Source: Tolypocladium sp. Sup5 PDA-1
Lineage: Eukaryota; Ascomycota; Sordariomycetes; Hypocreales; Ophiocordycipitaceae
Direction: 5' to 3'
DNA length: 64,000 bases
Assembly: GCA_000750105.3 (NCBI GenBank)
Contig: JPHH03000074.1
Coordinates: 1 to 64,000 of the forward strand
Shown: one piece after another, positions 43,806-55,389 of the stretch
Position numbering within the stretch: position 1 is the first letter of the stretch
Layout of the letters: each line of letters starts with the position of its first letter
The notes under the pieces: model-generated
Told to the model about the DNA's origin: nothing
The model's input: only the letters and a program-made list of their open reading frames with translations
Databases searched by the model: none
Position numbers and translations under genes: made by a program

Positions 43806-44855
43806 ATGGGCGCTTTCGCTGTAAGTCAAGCCAAGCAAATATCATTATATGAGCAGTCACCTAAACCGCCACTAGATAACTCGCCGTGGACCCAAGTCGT
43901 CATCGTCGGCTTCGTCACCTTTTGCTCAGTGGGCATGTCCAGCGCTATTAGCAACCTCGGTGCTGGTGGTACGCAGGACGTGTTGAATATGATGACACAT
44001 CACGTGCAGGGTCCAGCCTACGCCTCCATAAATAGCCCACCTTGGTGGCATCTCTTGCTTAGAGGATTAACGCACTCCTTTCATCCTCTGGATCCTGTGT
44101 GTTCCGCTGTGACGTTCAACAGGACGTCCAGCTCAGCGACATTGCGAGTAGTGTACTGTATAGCTACTTCTTTGCGGGGAACTTTTTTTCCGGCACTATT
44201 AATGTGTGTTTGTTAGTTCCAGCTTGCAAACGTTGTAGTATACTGATAGATACTCTAGAACATTCTCGGCCCCCGCTGGACCATGTCTTTAGGAACGTCA
44301 GGCTACGCTCTATACCTCGGCGCACTTTGGAACTTTCAGCTCCACGGCACGCGTTGGCTTCATATCTTTGCTGGCGGCGTTCTAGGTATCAGCGCCGCCT
44401 TGTTCTGGACTGCCCAAGGTGCCATCATGATGTCCTATCCCATGGAGAAAGACACGGGCCGATCCTTTACCGTCTTCTGGGTCATCTTCCAGATGGGCAC
44501 GCTCATCGGCGCCGCAATCGCTCTTGGAATCGAGTTCAATAGCACGCTATCGGCCACATCATCGAGTGTCTACGCCACCTTCATAGTCATTATGCTTACC
44601 GCTATACTAACCAGCTGGCTTGTCCTTCCGCCGCACTTGGTTGTCCGCGGCGATGGCACTATTGTCGAGCTCGAGGCATTCCCGGGTCCTAAACAAGAGT
44701 TTAAGGAGTTTATCCACATGGAGGGGTGCTGTTTCGAGGATGGGGAACATGCCACAGGAATCAGCGATGTTGTGCCTCTCTCACACCTGGAAACTGAAGA
44801 AACGGCGATGGCAGCGTTGCTACTGCAGGCAATGGGCCAAGACTACAGGCAATGA
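43806..44855 (+). pseudogene. UNC93-like (DUF895) MFS transporter, truncated
   Basis: From ATG 43806 the protein has a short cytosolic start and helix 1, WTQVVIVGFVTFCSVGMSSA, followed by GAGGTQD. After a 146-bp interruption it resumes LSDIASSVLYSYFFAGNFFS. A GT-AG intron (gtgtgt...ctctag, about 44206-44260) joins GTIN to NILGPRWTMSLGTSGYALYL, then LGISAALFWTAQGAIMMSY and FQMGTLIGAAIALGI. This is the UNC93-like family of MFS permeases. After VRGDGTIVELEAFPGPKQEF the expected second half of the fold is missing and unrelated sequence runs to TGA at 44855. With only about six helices it should not function. Confidence 0.65.
43974..44127. other. 146-bp insertion or intron bounded by caggacgt
   Basis: The octamer caggacgt at 43974-43981 is repeated at 44120-44127, and the protein reads GGTQD on the left and DVQLSD on the right. 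This is either an 8-bp target duplication of a small hAT-like inserted element or an atypical intron (gtgttg...caacag). See findings. Confidence 0.55.
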
Positions 44856-46770
44856 ATAGTGCAGGTTTCTATATTTCCAAGCGTTATCGACGGGCAACGT
44901 ACTCACATGTGGCAGGCAACAGCCGACTTCTGTTATCTGGGTCGAGTTTACTGACACAATGCGTCTGCAGAAGGAGGAATCTCCGGCGTTGCTGCGAACG
45001 CTGAGGCGTTTCACAGGTTCTTGGACGCACTTGAGGTTGAAATCAAGACCTATGGGTATCGGCCAAAGCTAAACTATGTCTACGGCCGGAAGCCACTTGG
45101 GACGGAAACTAGCCAGCTTGCGCCGGCACCGGGGATCACTAGGACTGCCGCAAGAAGTACATCGCTAGGTGAAACAGAGAAGCCCCGTCGTGAGGGAGTG
45201 TCCATTCTCCATCAGGCGATCACTAATTCCTCCTGGAGCTCAGGCAACTGTTCCGCAAGCTGGCCGCCGAGCGTCGCATAGCTTCCCCGGACACAGATTA
45301 ATTTCTCTTTGTCTGCCGCTGCAACCAATGCCCGTAGGATGCTAGGCTGTCAGGGTGTGGCGGCGCCATAGGACGGGCCCTCCAGGCATGCCGCTTACAT
45401 CGAGCATCTGACCGAGGAAACGTGGGGACATAACAAGCGGTACTACCGAGCGGCAGCTTCTTGGCCGTCGTCCGGCCCATAACGCTGGCAAATCCTTCAT
45501 AGCGGAGACACTACGTGTGACATTCTATAGTTCACTCTCTAGCTACGAGTTAGAACACCGTGTTGGTGTCTCGGAAACCATATAACTTGCAACTTTAGAT
45601 CCGACGTGGGATCTGATGGACTCGGGCAGGTCATCAAGAAACTCGAATCGACTTCCTTTCTCATCAGAGACCTTTGCTCGCGCTTCTCCCGTGCAGAGAA
45701 TGACTATCGTGCTCGATAAATACCGCCGGAGCCTGAGGGTACAGTGGCAGAGGCGTCAGTACAATGAGCGACAGATCTTCAAATAATGCGTAGACTGGTC
45801 TTTTACCGTTCATATTGGGTTCAAGGTTGACATACATCTTGAACGAGAAGTATATCCTTCTAAAGTCTGCAATAGCAAAGTGGAGAAGACGCGTTGCCCT
45901 TATAACACATGATATCGGCCGTCACATCGTTCAGCTCTTGCAGCTAACTCGGACAAGCATCATGTGCTCCCTAACCAGTCCCGTCAAGCCCCCTTGTAGC
46001 CTCGGAGGAGCAAAGGCCCCAGCAACATGCATGTGAATGCGAGCTTATGTATATTGCCACAGCGGGTCACTGGCCCTGCTGCCGAGATATACCACTTGGT
46101 ATTGCGACGTCGTAATATGACTTGGCTTATCGGGCGTGGCTATAGAACCTACGAGCGGTCACCAGCCGCGCCAAGCAGCGATGGCGGGAAGGCGATGGAC
46201 TGGCTCATCCGCTATGTAGGTGTGTTATTACTGTATGGCTGCAACAAAGACTCCACGCCGGGCTCAAACATGCCGGTGGGAACGGTGGAACCGCTTGTCG
46301 TGTTTGCCTTAAGTGGTATCAGCAGGCAGGTATCGGCCGCGTACCTTGGTGTTCCGAAGTCATGCCCTGACCGGAGATAGCCGTAACATGAAAGAAAGGA
46401 CTGAGTCAGGCCAGACTACGTGCGACGACGGAACAAGTCCAAGTAACCCTAACCCTATCGTGCTTGAAGTTATCTATTTGATCACCTTCCACCTGACCTG
46501 AGCTTTTTGCAGAACTTGTAGTTCGGGAGCGCCCGCACACTTGTTCTGAACCCTCCCATTTCAACCATCTCATCGAACACTTTCAAAGCGTATAGATGCG
46601 ACTCGATTTTGACCTTGAAAACGTATTTTTCGGCTTCTAACTTAACTATCATGGACGTGCGTCCTGATCTTCAATCTCATGTCCATGCAGTGCTTCCAAC
46701 ATATCTCCCAAAGCACCTCCATCGGCGCATCGTCGAAATAAACCACACAGCTTCACTGCCGGAGGCTATC
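44856..46770. other. No recognised gene
   Basis: Frames at 45021-45281 (beginning near ALEVEIKTYGYRPKLNYVYG) and 46027-46380 are open but have no recognisable domain. A telomere-like word lies at 46444-46456. Much of the rest has scattered stops. Confidence 0.4.
46444..46456. repeat. Short interstitial telomere-like repeat
   Basis: taaccctaaccct is two copies of the fungal telomere unit (TTAGGG on the other strand). Two units can occur by chance. Confidence 0.3.
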
Positions 46771-46774
46771 AAAG

Positions 46775-47308
46775 GCAGAGCCATCATTCAAGAGAGAGGC
46801 CCGGAATCTGTTGTTCAAGACTCAGCTTTGGGCTGAAGTAGAAAGACACGCTCGTCCAGACGCTCCCTTTTGGACAAGAATCTCTGGCATCTCCGCATCC
46901 CAATAGATTGCTGAGATGAGAGATAAATCCCGCCTCGTTGTCGTGCACCCCTTCAACCCTCCCCATGTCCTGCCGCTGCTCGAGATCGTGCTATCGCCAC
47001 ACACCTCCGAATCCGTCATATCCTAGACCCTCGAGTTCTGGTATAGCAGAGGCCGCGAGCCCGTCTTGCTAGGCAAAGAGGTCATGGGGTTTGTCGTAGG
47101 GCGCCTGGCATGGGCTTTGCTACGAGAAGCAATCCACCTGGTCGATCAGGAAGAGGTGATAGTGGAGGAGCTAGATAGAATCATGGAGACTAGCATGGGC
47201 CCGCGATGGGCATATGCTGGCCCCTTCAAGAGCTCCCACGCTGGACGGGGCCCTAGGGGTCTTGAGGCGCTGTTCAAGAATGTCGGCCGCAGTCCAAGCA
47301 TGTTGTGA
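46775..47308 (+). pseudogene. 3-hydroxyacyl-CoA dehydrogenase-type gene, C-terminal relic
   Basis: A frame of 178 codons is interrupted only by TAG at 46904 and TAG at 47024. It reads LWAEVERHARPDAPFW, RLVVVHPFNPPHVLPLLEIV, SPHTSESV and VGRLAWALLREAIHLVDQ. It then continues EELDRIMETSMGPRWAYAGP, the NAD-domain end and C-terminal helical domain of the 3-hydroxyacyl-CoA dehydrogenase / gulonate dehydrogenase (lambda-crystallin) family. HPFNPP is the family's hallmark. The N-terminal Gly-rich NAD loop is absent. The enzymes oxidise beta-hydroxyl groups on acyl-CoA or sugar acids. The decay is of the same TAG type as elsewhere. Confidence 0.75.
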
Positions 47309-47559
47309 CATAGAGGCAAAGTTAATATAGGGGACGGTTGGGAAGAAAACGCCTTTAGCTAAGCCAGGGAAGCCTATGGCGAATTGGACTTGGCTGAAAG
47401 GGACAGGCTAACACAAGGATCCTGGAGGTGGTATAGGAAGAGAAGAGGCGAATGGCCTGAGCATAAACCCGACGCGGATGATGGTATGCGTCTAGTGGGA
47501 TTATAGTATTCTATTTATTATTAATTAAATAATTAGTTAAGACAGCTGTTTAATTAGTA
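47309..47559. other. Intergenic, no gene seen
   Basis: AT-rich toward 47500-47550 (ttattaattaaataattag). No motif was found. Confidence 0.4.
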
Positions 47560-48520
47560 CCTTGCTCACTCAATCTGGGAGCGTCCCGGCGTCGGGTAGC
47601 TGCAGACTCTCGTCTAGCTATACCGGGTCGACTGCGAGAAACTCGTTAAAGAGGGTCAAATCGTTAAAGTTATTGCTAAGAATCTCAAGCTAGGCGGCAT
47701 CGCGGTCGGTGATTGCTAGCTTAAGGTCGACGACGAAGCTAGTGCTAATTCTTCCGATATTGGTATGGTGGATGCCCCTGGTCTAGATACCCTGCGCTAG
47801 GGCGCGCGCCTCGGCTCCCCGCATGCTGCCCTGGCTAACTGCGATCGATAAGGGGCCCCTGACGATCCCTTCTGCCACGCGAAAGGTGCCAAATAGGTCG
47901 GAGTAGCTATTAATGCAAAGCATAAAGTATAGTCGCTACTGAGGATCCTGCATATCCTGCAGCACCGCGTTGGCAATATACAGCAACGTAACCTACTAGA
48001 AGATAGCGTAAGAAGCACAAGAATACGTGTAACGGAACATAATTGTAAGATGCTTGAGTTAGTTTAGGGACGTAGCGAAGATGGCCTTTATAGAGTCGCC
48101 GTCTATAGTGCCGACGGACTTGACTAGGGATAGGGCTCGGTCCTGCGCGAAGGGGCGGAAGAGCTAGAGAACTGAGGCGTGAAACTATATGCTGCCTCTA
48201 CGTTAGTACTGCGGGCTCTATCGAGAAATAGAAGGCGTAAAGGTGTTGCGCTGACTGGAGGATGACGCTGTGATGCGAACTCTGGTCCCCGCGCGCAAGC
48301 AATATGTGGAGGTTGTCTGACTACGCAAGTAGTTTCTGGAATATGCCGTTTGCAAATTCGAAGGGCACGCGACCAAGCACAAGCTGGTCTCCTGGTATAT
48401 AGTAGACGGACGTCCACTTGCTGGTTAGTACCTAGAACAAGGCCGGAAATGTGTGACCCATGTAAGCCGGCAGGACGATTGACGCTAGGCCGTCCATGGC
48501 CAACTCGTCGGGGCGAAGAT
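47560..48520 (-). pseudogene. Fungal transcription factor, C-terminal half relic
   Basis: Leftward reading gives YYIPGDQLVLGRVPFEFANG and LARGDQSSHHSVIL near 48300-48450, typical of the helix before the end of the fungal-specific transcription factor domain. Then ANAVLQDMQDPQ, RLYFMLCINSYSDLFGTF and GSMRGAEARALAQGI follow at about 47990-47790, with IGRISTSFVVDLKLAITDRD near 47720. TAG stops interrupt where Trp or Gln is expected. This block is the usual C-terminus of Zn2Cys6 regulators. The zinc cluster itself was not found upstream. It is unlikely to be functional. Confidence 0.55.
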
Positions 48521-50910
48521 GGACTCCTCCCCTAGGCGGCTCCCCTTTTGGAGGGTATTTCGCTGCCGGCTCCTCCTCTTGAAACATAAAGGACCGCATT
48601 CTGTAGATCTGTTAGATGGGATTGTTGATGAGACGCTAGTTCTCGGTCTAGGAAAGAGCTTATTTTACGTGATCCAGTTAAAGACCCCCTAAGCCGTATG
48701 TGACCTTGCCCGGAACCAGTGGTCCGGCTCTTTGCCGTGCCCCATGGAAGAGGCATCAAAATCTGGGAGGCCGAAGAGCCCCATTCGCTGGGCCATTTGG
48801 GTCGCAGAAGAGAGCGCCCTCGCTGGTGGACGGGCACCAGGCACCGATAGGTTGAGTCAGGGAACAGTCGGCAGCGGCGCCAGTGCCAGGTGCTTGGCAA
48901 ATGGGGGCGATCAACATGTGTTGACTAAATAAGCGATGCTCATTTGAATCGGGATTTCAATCCTGATGAAAAAGCAACGCTCAAAACGATTCCCATATGT
49001 CCCCATCTCATCTACTGGCCACAGAAGGCCACGCCGCCCTTGCTTCCTCCCGAGGTCCTTTTGGGTTACAGTGCCCTCCAGGAACCTCTATGATACTTAT
49101 TTCTAGAGGAAATGCCCTTCATTTAGGTACCCCTTCCATCTAGATACGTATAAATTCATAGGTTGGAGCCCGGTCTCAAACTGCGCCCTTCGGCGCAAAT
49201 GCACATGTCTTGGTGCATCTAGACCCCTACGTTCCACACTTGCTATGCCAAAATCAATTTAGGCTTGAGTTTCCGGCCCCACTCGACCGGGGGTAGACGG
49301 TTAGGCGTTAGGAAGCATGGCGACTGACCCAAAACTTGCCTGGTTTCAATACCCGACGGCAAATGTTGAACCTCGGCACGTCGGTTCAGGTTCAATACCC
49401 GGGCAAACACGAAAACCTAAACTTGATTGGTGAGTCGGACGGCAAGGTCGGTGCTATTAGTGAAAGCCCCGTGGGGAAATTTGAGACAATTGGGGATCGA
49501 GTCATGCTAGCCGACAACGCGGGGTATCTGAAACTATTAAGTATTACGAAGTATAAGATCCACCGTAAGGCAATACATAAGTACTCACGGAACATGTTCC
49601 CTTTTGCCTCGGTGCGCAACAGAAACCGGGATCCTGGCAGCCCGGCAAGCAAGCCATCAAGAAGATATGGGGAAGCACGGCAACGTAACATTGACATTTC
49701 GCTAGTGCCACCCCAGATTTTCCCCCCTGGGGAACTGGGTCGGTGTCTGTCGTCTCAATTACCGATGTCGAGCTCAGAGCTGGACACTATTGGCATGCCT
49801 GCCGCGATACTCCGACAGAGGAGTTGCGCCACTGGCAAACCAACACCAGACCTTGACAACACTTCTCGGCAGACGTCATGTAATAATTTATTCTTTGCAA
49901 ATCCCCTCCGACGCAACGTGCAGGGAGTTTGATGGCTACCAATAGCCTAGCTTTTTTCCCAAGCTTGACTCTTTCGTACCATTTCAAGAAAGGTCGTCTC
50001 TCAACTCTGCCCCAGGATGCCCCTTGCCCCGCCACCGACGTCATGATGGTCAAACGGCTGTCTGGTTGCCTTTCTGGCACATGGCTTATAACGGCCATCA
50101 CTGTGGAATGCCTGATATGAATGGAGCTCGAACACGAGCTGGGAAGCGCCAATATCTTTTGCGTTGGCCGACGTGATGTAATTATGCCGAGACGGTGAGA
50201 GAAAACAGCACATTGTGCAGCCCCTCATATAGCCCACCTTCCTGGTTGCGTCCAATACTAGCACCGCTCCTCGCCCTTTGGGTAATATAAACGACTGGGT
50301 TCGGGCTTATGGACCATCACTCGCACTTCAATTCTGCCAATACGAAGTTTTGGGCCACGAAACGCATGTCGTTTATGCGGGAATGCCGCTGGCATTTGAC
50401 CCCAGGAGCGCATGGCTCTTTATAGCTACAAGGGTTTGTGCTACATGGCCCGTGAGCCAATGCAGCGAAAGAGGAAAGCTTGTCCAGGTGAGTGATTGTG
50501 GAAAGAGTATGGAGATATACTGACGTTGAGCAATCTCCCAAGTACATACCATAGAACTACGCTTTTCGGATGCTTCGTATGGTCCTATGGAGTCAACGGC
50601 AACCACATCGACCCGAAGTATTGTCACCGTTGAACGGTCCAATCAAACATATCAGGCCACCCTGAGAGAGGACAAGGCTTGAATTCGATCTAAAATCTTA
50701 CAGTGAGGTGTTATGATGCTCTCAGGACTTGGGACCCTCTTCATGCCCCCAAGTGGAGGCATCAGGCAGCCAGTTCTGCAGCAGGCACTATTACATATAA
50801 ATACTGCACTCGCACTCTCCATCACCTGTCTCAGATCTGAGTGAATCTGAGTGACCCGAATCCACCTCCTCAACCTCACTTTTTCATCTCGGTACCCTTC
50901 AACGTCCAAA
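48521..50910. other. No recognised gene
   Basis: The longest frames (48532-48900 minus; 49336-49932 plus; 49787-50152 minus) lack domain motifs, signal peptides or good start contexts. 50780-50910 is the promoter and leader of the small gene at 50911. Confidence 0.4.
50793..50803 (+). promoter_or_regulatory. TATA box for the 50911 gene
   Basis: acatataaatac lies about 110 bp upstream of the ATG, followed by a C-rich leader (ccacctcctcaacctcac). Confidence 0.5.
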
Positions 50911-51100
50911 ATGCAGTTCAGCGCCCTTCTGTCTGGCGCCCTCGACGCCCTGCTCGCCACTCTGATGCCCCGGCTGATAAGGTAGTGCTGAATTTCCAGT
51001 CCTTCCTGTCCGCAAATTGTTGTCCACGAGCCAACCGTTGAACCAAAGCGACCGCCCGTCCAAGTCGAGATGGAGCAACTGTGGGGGGCAAAGGGTGTAT
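50911..51100 (+). pseudogene. Small secreted protein gene, frameshifted
   Basis: ATG 50911 opens MQFSALLSGALDALLATL, a signal-peptide-like start, then hits TAG after about 25 codons. In the neighbouring frame the sequence continues APADKVVLNFQSFLSANCC and ends soon after. A single frameshift near 50965 would connect the two, and the normal TATA box and leader upstream show it was once expressed. Its function is unknown. Confidence 0.45.
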
Positions 51101-51935
51101 GATTCTGGCTTCCTCACTTTGCCAGTATGTTGATTCTGGCGGGGAACCATTTGGGTTCGGATTTGGATCTTATTTCGCCCGGAGGGAAGTTCCTAGACGG
51201 CCCTGCGCGCTGAACTATTTACGTTCCGGTACACTGTTTTATGACCCCCCAAGCCCTGATCTTCTTACACTTTTGTGCAGCCTGGCCACTGTCCATTTCA
51301 CGACAGGCCTAATCGAAGATCAAAACTCCACGAGACCCCGTAGATTGATGGAAAAACTATGAGAAAAAGCCGAAATTGGACGCTGGATGAGGTTTTAGGA
51401 GATCACGTCACAGCTTGGGAAGCAAGAAGGTACAATAGCAGATAGTGACCCTATTGGCCAGCTGGCCACCGTACGTACTCAATTTGTGAGTGTGTGCCTC
51501 AAATAGGGCGTAGTTAGACTCGCGACGGCAATTCTGAAGGCACAAATGGACTTGTGGAGGCATTCGAGTCAGTTTCCTCATCAATCTTAATGTTATTATT
51601 GGCCTGTCCTTGTTGTCCTCGAGTGTTTATGCTCCTCGTTGAGGCGGTTTTGTGCATGAAATGGCGGTGTGTCCAATACCCTTCACCATCCCACAAGTCC
51701 AGGTCCAGGACCTGTGGCAAGTTTATTCTTTTTGACATCCACCTTACACGCAAGCCGGGCGGCCCACGTATCGCAAGCTACGCCAAGTAGTCCCTAGCGT
51801 CGCGATCATACCCGATCGATGGATCGCATTATGAAACAGCCTGCTTCATGTTGGCAGGTCACACCAGGCTATCTAAGGACCAGCATTACTATTGACGCCT
51901 GTCTTGTTAAGTAAGGATCTCTGGATACATGAATG
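51101..51935. other. Intergenic, no gene seen
   Basis: No domain or secretion signal was found in the short frames. 51850-51935 is the 3' flank of the acetyltransferase gene. Confidence 0.45.
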
Positions 51936-52563
51936 TCAGCCCCGCATGTAAGGTGGCTTTGGCTCTTCATAGTACTGTGACATGACCGTTCCATCCTTCG
52001 CATAGCCACATTTAACGTAAAATGGCTCGTTCTTTTCATTGGACCCCAACGTGGTTTTGTAGCACCCCACTTTTTTTGCAATTGACGACAGGCTGGCTAG
52101 TAAGCGTCGCCCAAGACCCATACCCTGACAATCCTCTCTGATGGCAATCTCTTCGACGTGTCCAATGATTCCAAGGTCATGAATACTGATTTTTAGTTAG
52201 TGTTGGCTGTCTGTGCCTCGAGATGTTTTGTGCTTACAACTTCCTCTCGACGATCAGAGCGCCAGTTGCGACAATGCGGTTATCATGCTCGACAACTACA
52301 TGGTAGTGAACACCAGCGCCGTTGCTTCGCATCCAATCGAACCGTTCTTGAAATTGATCTGCGGTGATATCCCCAACGTGTGACAAGACTCGGAGACAGT
52401 CCAAAAATCCCTTCCCGTGGTCATCTCGATCCAGAGGTCGAACAACGAAGGATGTCGGAAGGGAAGCGGCAACGTCGGACGAGATCAGGGATGGTGGAAA
52501 GAGGGGGCACGAAACCGCTGTCATCTTGAAAGGGATTCGGTAGTATTCTCGCTCGGGCAACAT
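51936..52563 (-). CDS. Glucosamine-6-phosphate N-acetyltransferase (GNA1-like)
   Basis: GNA1 transfers acetyl from acetyl-CoA to glucosamine-6-phosphate on the way to UDP-GlcNAc and chitin. Exon 1 (52563-52238) holds SFVVRPLDRDDHGKGFLDCL and VLSHVGDITADQFQERFDWM. A 52-nt intron (52186-52237, gtaagc...cag) joins FIHDLGIIGHVEEIAIRE in phase. Exon 2 has the acetyl-CoA loop QGMGLGRRLLASL and NEKNEPFYVKCGY, ending YMRG and TGA. All conserved GNA1 elements are present and the length (191 residues) is normal. A second in-frame ATG at 52524 may be the true start. The gene is intact and shows no RIP-type changes. Confidence 0.88.
52186..52237 (-). other. Intron of the GNA1-like gene
   Basis: The donor gtaagc and acceptor aaatcag bound 52 nt with a ctaact branch candidate. 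Splicing creates VERKFIHDLG, the conserved junction. Confidence 0.85.
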
Positions 52564-52877
52564 ATGTCAGGAGGGATGAAGACCTCAGAAGCATGAGCAA
52601 GGAACGACGCTAGCTGAGTTTATGTCTACTTCCACAGCCCAAGGGTTTCTCTGAGAAGCGCAATTTTACGGCCAAATTCGATTTCTCATCTCCAGTTTCG
52701 CTGTAACCTTTGCAGAAAGGAACGTTGTATCCATCCTAGTCATGCGCTTGAGATGGGTGTGGTTTGGCTGGCGTGGCGTTAGGACTAGTCTCGGCTTTTG
52801 GGGAAGAAGAGCTAATTAGCCCGAATCACTGGCATGGAACTGGGGTAGCCTGGAAACTAATTGAACAGCGATGACTC

Positions 52878-52886
52878 CTATAAAAG
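52878..52886 (+). promoter_or_regulatory. TATA box of the sugar transporter gene
   Basis: ctataaaag lies about 50 bp before the ATG at 52935 and is preceded by GC-balanced DNA. Confidence 0.55.
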
Positions 52887-52934
52887 CCAGTGAAAGGAAC
52901 GTGGGGTCGCCATCGTCCAAACACATCGCAGAGA

Positions 52935-54736
52935 ATGACGATTACGACAATCATGACGCCCACCAAGAGACCCGATGATCGGACGCAGCAGAATGAGGAC
53001 GATGTCAAGACGGCCAAGCCACTACACATCGACGATGCTACACACGAGATCACCTTGGCTGAACATCAGCTCGGCTTTTGGAAAGCTATACGCCTCTATC
53101 CCAAAGCTGCTTTCTGGTCGATGGTCTTTTGCATCGCAGTTATCATGGCCGGTTTCGACGCCCAAATCATTACTTCCTTTTACGCACTACCCGCCTTTCA
53201 GCAAAAGTACGGCAATCTCGTCGGCGACCAATACGAGATTTCAGCCCCCTGGCAAACAGGTCTCGGCATGGGCAACCCCATCGGCCAGGTTCTAGGCGCT
53301 TTGGCCAGTGGCTATCCACTACAGTGGTTTGGGCGCCGCAACACTCTCGCTCTTTGCTGTTGCTACTCAATTGGACTCGTGTTTGTACAGTTCTTTGCCA
53401 CTTCCATCCAGATGCTATGCGTCGGAGAGGTGCTTGCCGGTCTCGCCTACGGTTTTTACGTTGTTATTGCCCCAACGTATGCCTCCGAGATTTGTCCGGT
53501 AGTTCTCCGTGGTGTTTTGACAGCCTCTGTCAATCTTGCCTTCGTGATTGGCCAGTTTATAGCCCAAGGCTGCGCTGCTGGATTGGAGAGTCGGTTAGAC
53601 CAATGGGCCTACAGGGCCCCCTTTGTAAGTGTCGAGACCGGTTTCTCGTACGGTGACCCGCATGCTTATTTGATATCTACCATTCAGGCAATTCAATGGA
53701 TATGGCCGGTCATGCTCCTTATCGCATTACCCTTTGCGCCCGAGAGTCCATACTGGCTGGTTCGCCGCGGCCGGCACGAGGACGCGCGTCGCGCTCTCTT
53801 GAAGCTGACATCGGATGTACATCGACCTGACATCGACAATATCCTACTGGGAATTGAGCAGACGGATCGCCTAGAGCGCGAGTACGAGACGGCTACGTCA
53901 TACCGTGAATGCTTTAAGGGTATTCATCTCGTACGAACCGAGATTTCCGTCATGGTATACCTTATTCAAGTTATCGCGGGAAACCCTCTTATTGGATTCG
54001 CCAATTACTTTTTTGAGCAGGCTGGGTTGAGCTCTGCTAATGCATTCAATAGTAAGTGTAACGAAGGTACTACGCATTCTTAGCAAACGTAACTAATATT
54101 TTCGATAGTGGGCGTGGGAAACACGGCACTCGGATTCGTGGGCACAATCTTATCGTGGCCACTCATGAATTACGTATATACCCATATAACTAGGTTTATT
54201 TAACGGATGCGTTTCGCTAATATATAGGATTCTAGTTTCATCTCGGTCGTCGAACTATTTATAACTATGGCATGATTGTCATGACAATACTGCTATTTAT
54301 TATCGGCTTCTTGGGCATTCCTCAAAACAATACTGGTGCCACATGGGCCCTAGCATCGCTAATGGACCTTTGGACCTTCATTTATCAGATGACGGTTGGC
54401 CCTATTTGTTTCGTTATTATTTCCGAAATATCGGCCACACGCCTTCGGGAGAAGACTATTGCTGTTGCGACCGCCGTGCAAGCGCTGGCTTCAATTGTTT
54501 TTACCGTCGCTATGCCGTTCATGCTGAATAGCAACGAGGCGAACTGGGTTGGGAAAGCCGGTTTTTCGTTTGGCGCCATTAGTCTGGTGTGTCTCATTTG
54601 GTGTATCTTCCGCCTGCCTGAGAGTCGTGGCCGTACATACGAGGAGCTGGAGATTTTGTTCCAGAGGCGTATCAAGGCATGGCAGTTTGAGAAGCACGAC
54701 CTGCTTGCTGAAGCAGCTCCGCCAAAGGACGCATAG
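52935..54736 (+). CDS. MFS sugar transporter, alpha-glucoside (MAL) type
   Basis: The exons are 52935-53624, 53688-54051, 54109-54173 and 54236-54736, joining to 539 residues. After a hydrophilic N-terminus come helix 1, FWSMVFCIAVIMAGFDAQII, the loop GNPIGQVLGALASGYPLQWF with GRRNTL, the PESPYWLVRRGR motif after helix 6, LGRRTIYNYG after helix 8, and LPESRGRTYEELEILFQ at the end. These are the signatures of the fungal maltose/alpha-glucoside permease subfamily. It should sit in the plasma membrane and import di- or oligosaccharides by proton symport. Introns 1-3 are 63, 57 and 62 nt. The frame is intact. It is divergent from the GNA1-like gene, sharing an intergenic region of about 370 bp. 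Confidence 0.87.
53625..53687 (+). other. Stop-free, multiple-of-three intron in the transporter gene
   Basis: gtaagt...ttcag is 63 nt, phase 0, with no stop in frame, so its retention would add 21 residues in the extracellular or cytosolic loop before helix 6. The alignment-like continuity YRAPF to AIQWIWPVML favours removal. Confidence 0.7.
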
Positions 54737-55294
54737 GAGTGGCATCATGCACCGGACTGTCACTTGTGAACCTAAGGCGCAGTTGGAAACCACTGTGCTT
54801 GATGAATATATCTAGGTTGTGTTTACATGGCGAACTAGCGCATAGCAATATACGCACATAACAGACCTCCCATATCTACAAAGAGATGCACCTTCGTTAG
54901 TCGGAAGCTCAAGGGTAAATCCTAACAAAATTCTCTCCTTCATTTTGCAGCCACTTCAAATATTGAGTACTACCTAATCCGTATGCTCGAGGAATCCAAA
55001 TACCTATTAGAATCTGATTCCTTGAGCAAAATAACTCTAGTATTGGTAATGTCCGAAATTGGTAAAGTTATAGTAAGCCGTCCTGCCATACTAGGCAATT
55101 ACTTGATTTGACAGCCTTGCGGCCTTTCCACCTATGGCAATGATACGAGATATATAGATAATGACACTAGTCAGGTAGCAGTCTCAAGTTTTAGAAGTAA
55201 ACATTAACAGTACAGCTAATTCCACAACCCGAATGTCGACACCAGAGGCACTTTGTGCATAGTGTCCGGATCCGAGTAGGGAATATCCGTATCC
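54737..55294. other. 3' flank and intergenic DNA, no gene seen
   Basis: AT-rich with short frames, some antisense to the transporter gene end. No motif was found. Confidence 0.45.
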
Positions 55295-55389
55295 GTATCA
55301 GTCACCTAAACTGATCTTTTGCTGACTAAAATATGCGTGTACTAAAACAGGGCCTTTAGTGTATGTTGATATAGTTGATCGGAGCCCTG
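55295..55389 (-). mobile_element. hAT end remnant
   Basis: Reading leftwards from 55389: CAGGGCTCCGATCAACTATA, then a caacatacactaaaggccct match. The next 60 bases (tagtacacgcatattttagtcagcaaaag) parallel 10843-10935 closely. Only about 95 bp are left and no transposase sequence is attached. Confidence 0.7.

Noticed and set aside
46444..46456. Remnant of a chromosome-end fusion.
   Set aside because: There are only two telomere units, with no head-to-head arrangement.
49336..49932. A 198-codon plus frame as a gene.
   Set aside because: It has no recognisable motif, a weak start and mixed composition, and an overlapping antisense frame of similar quality exists.
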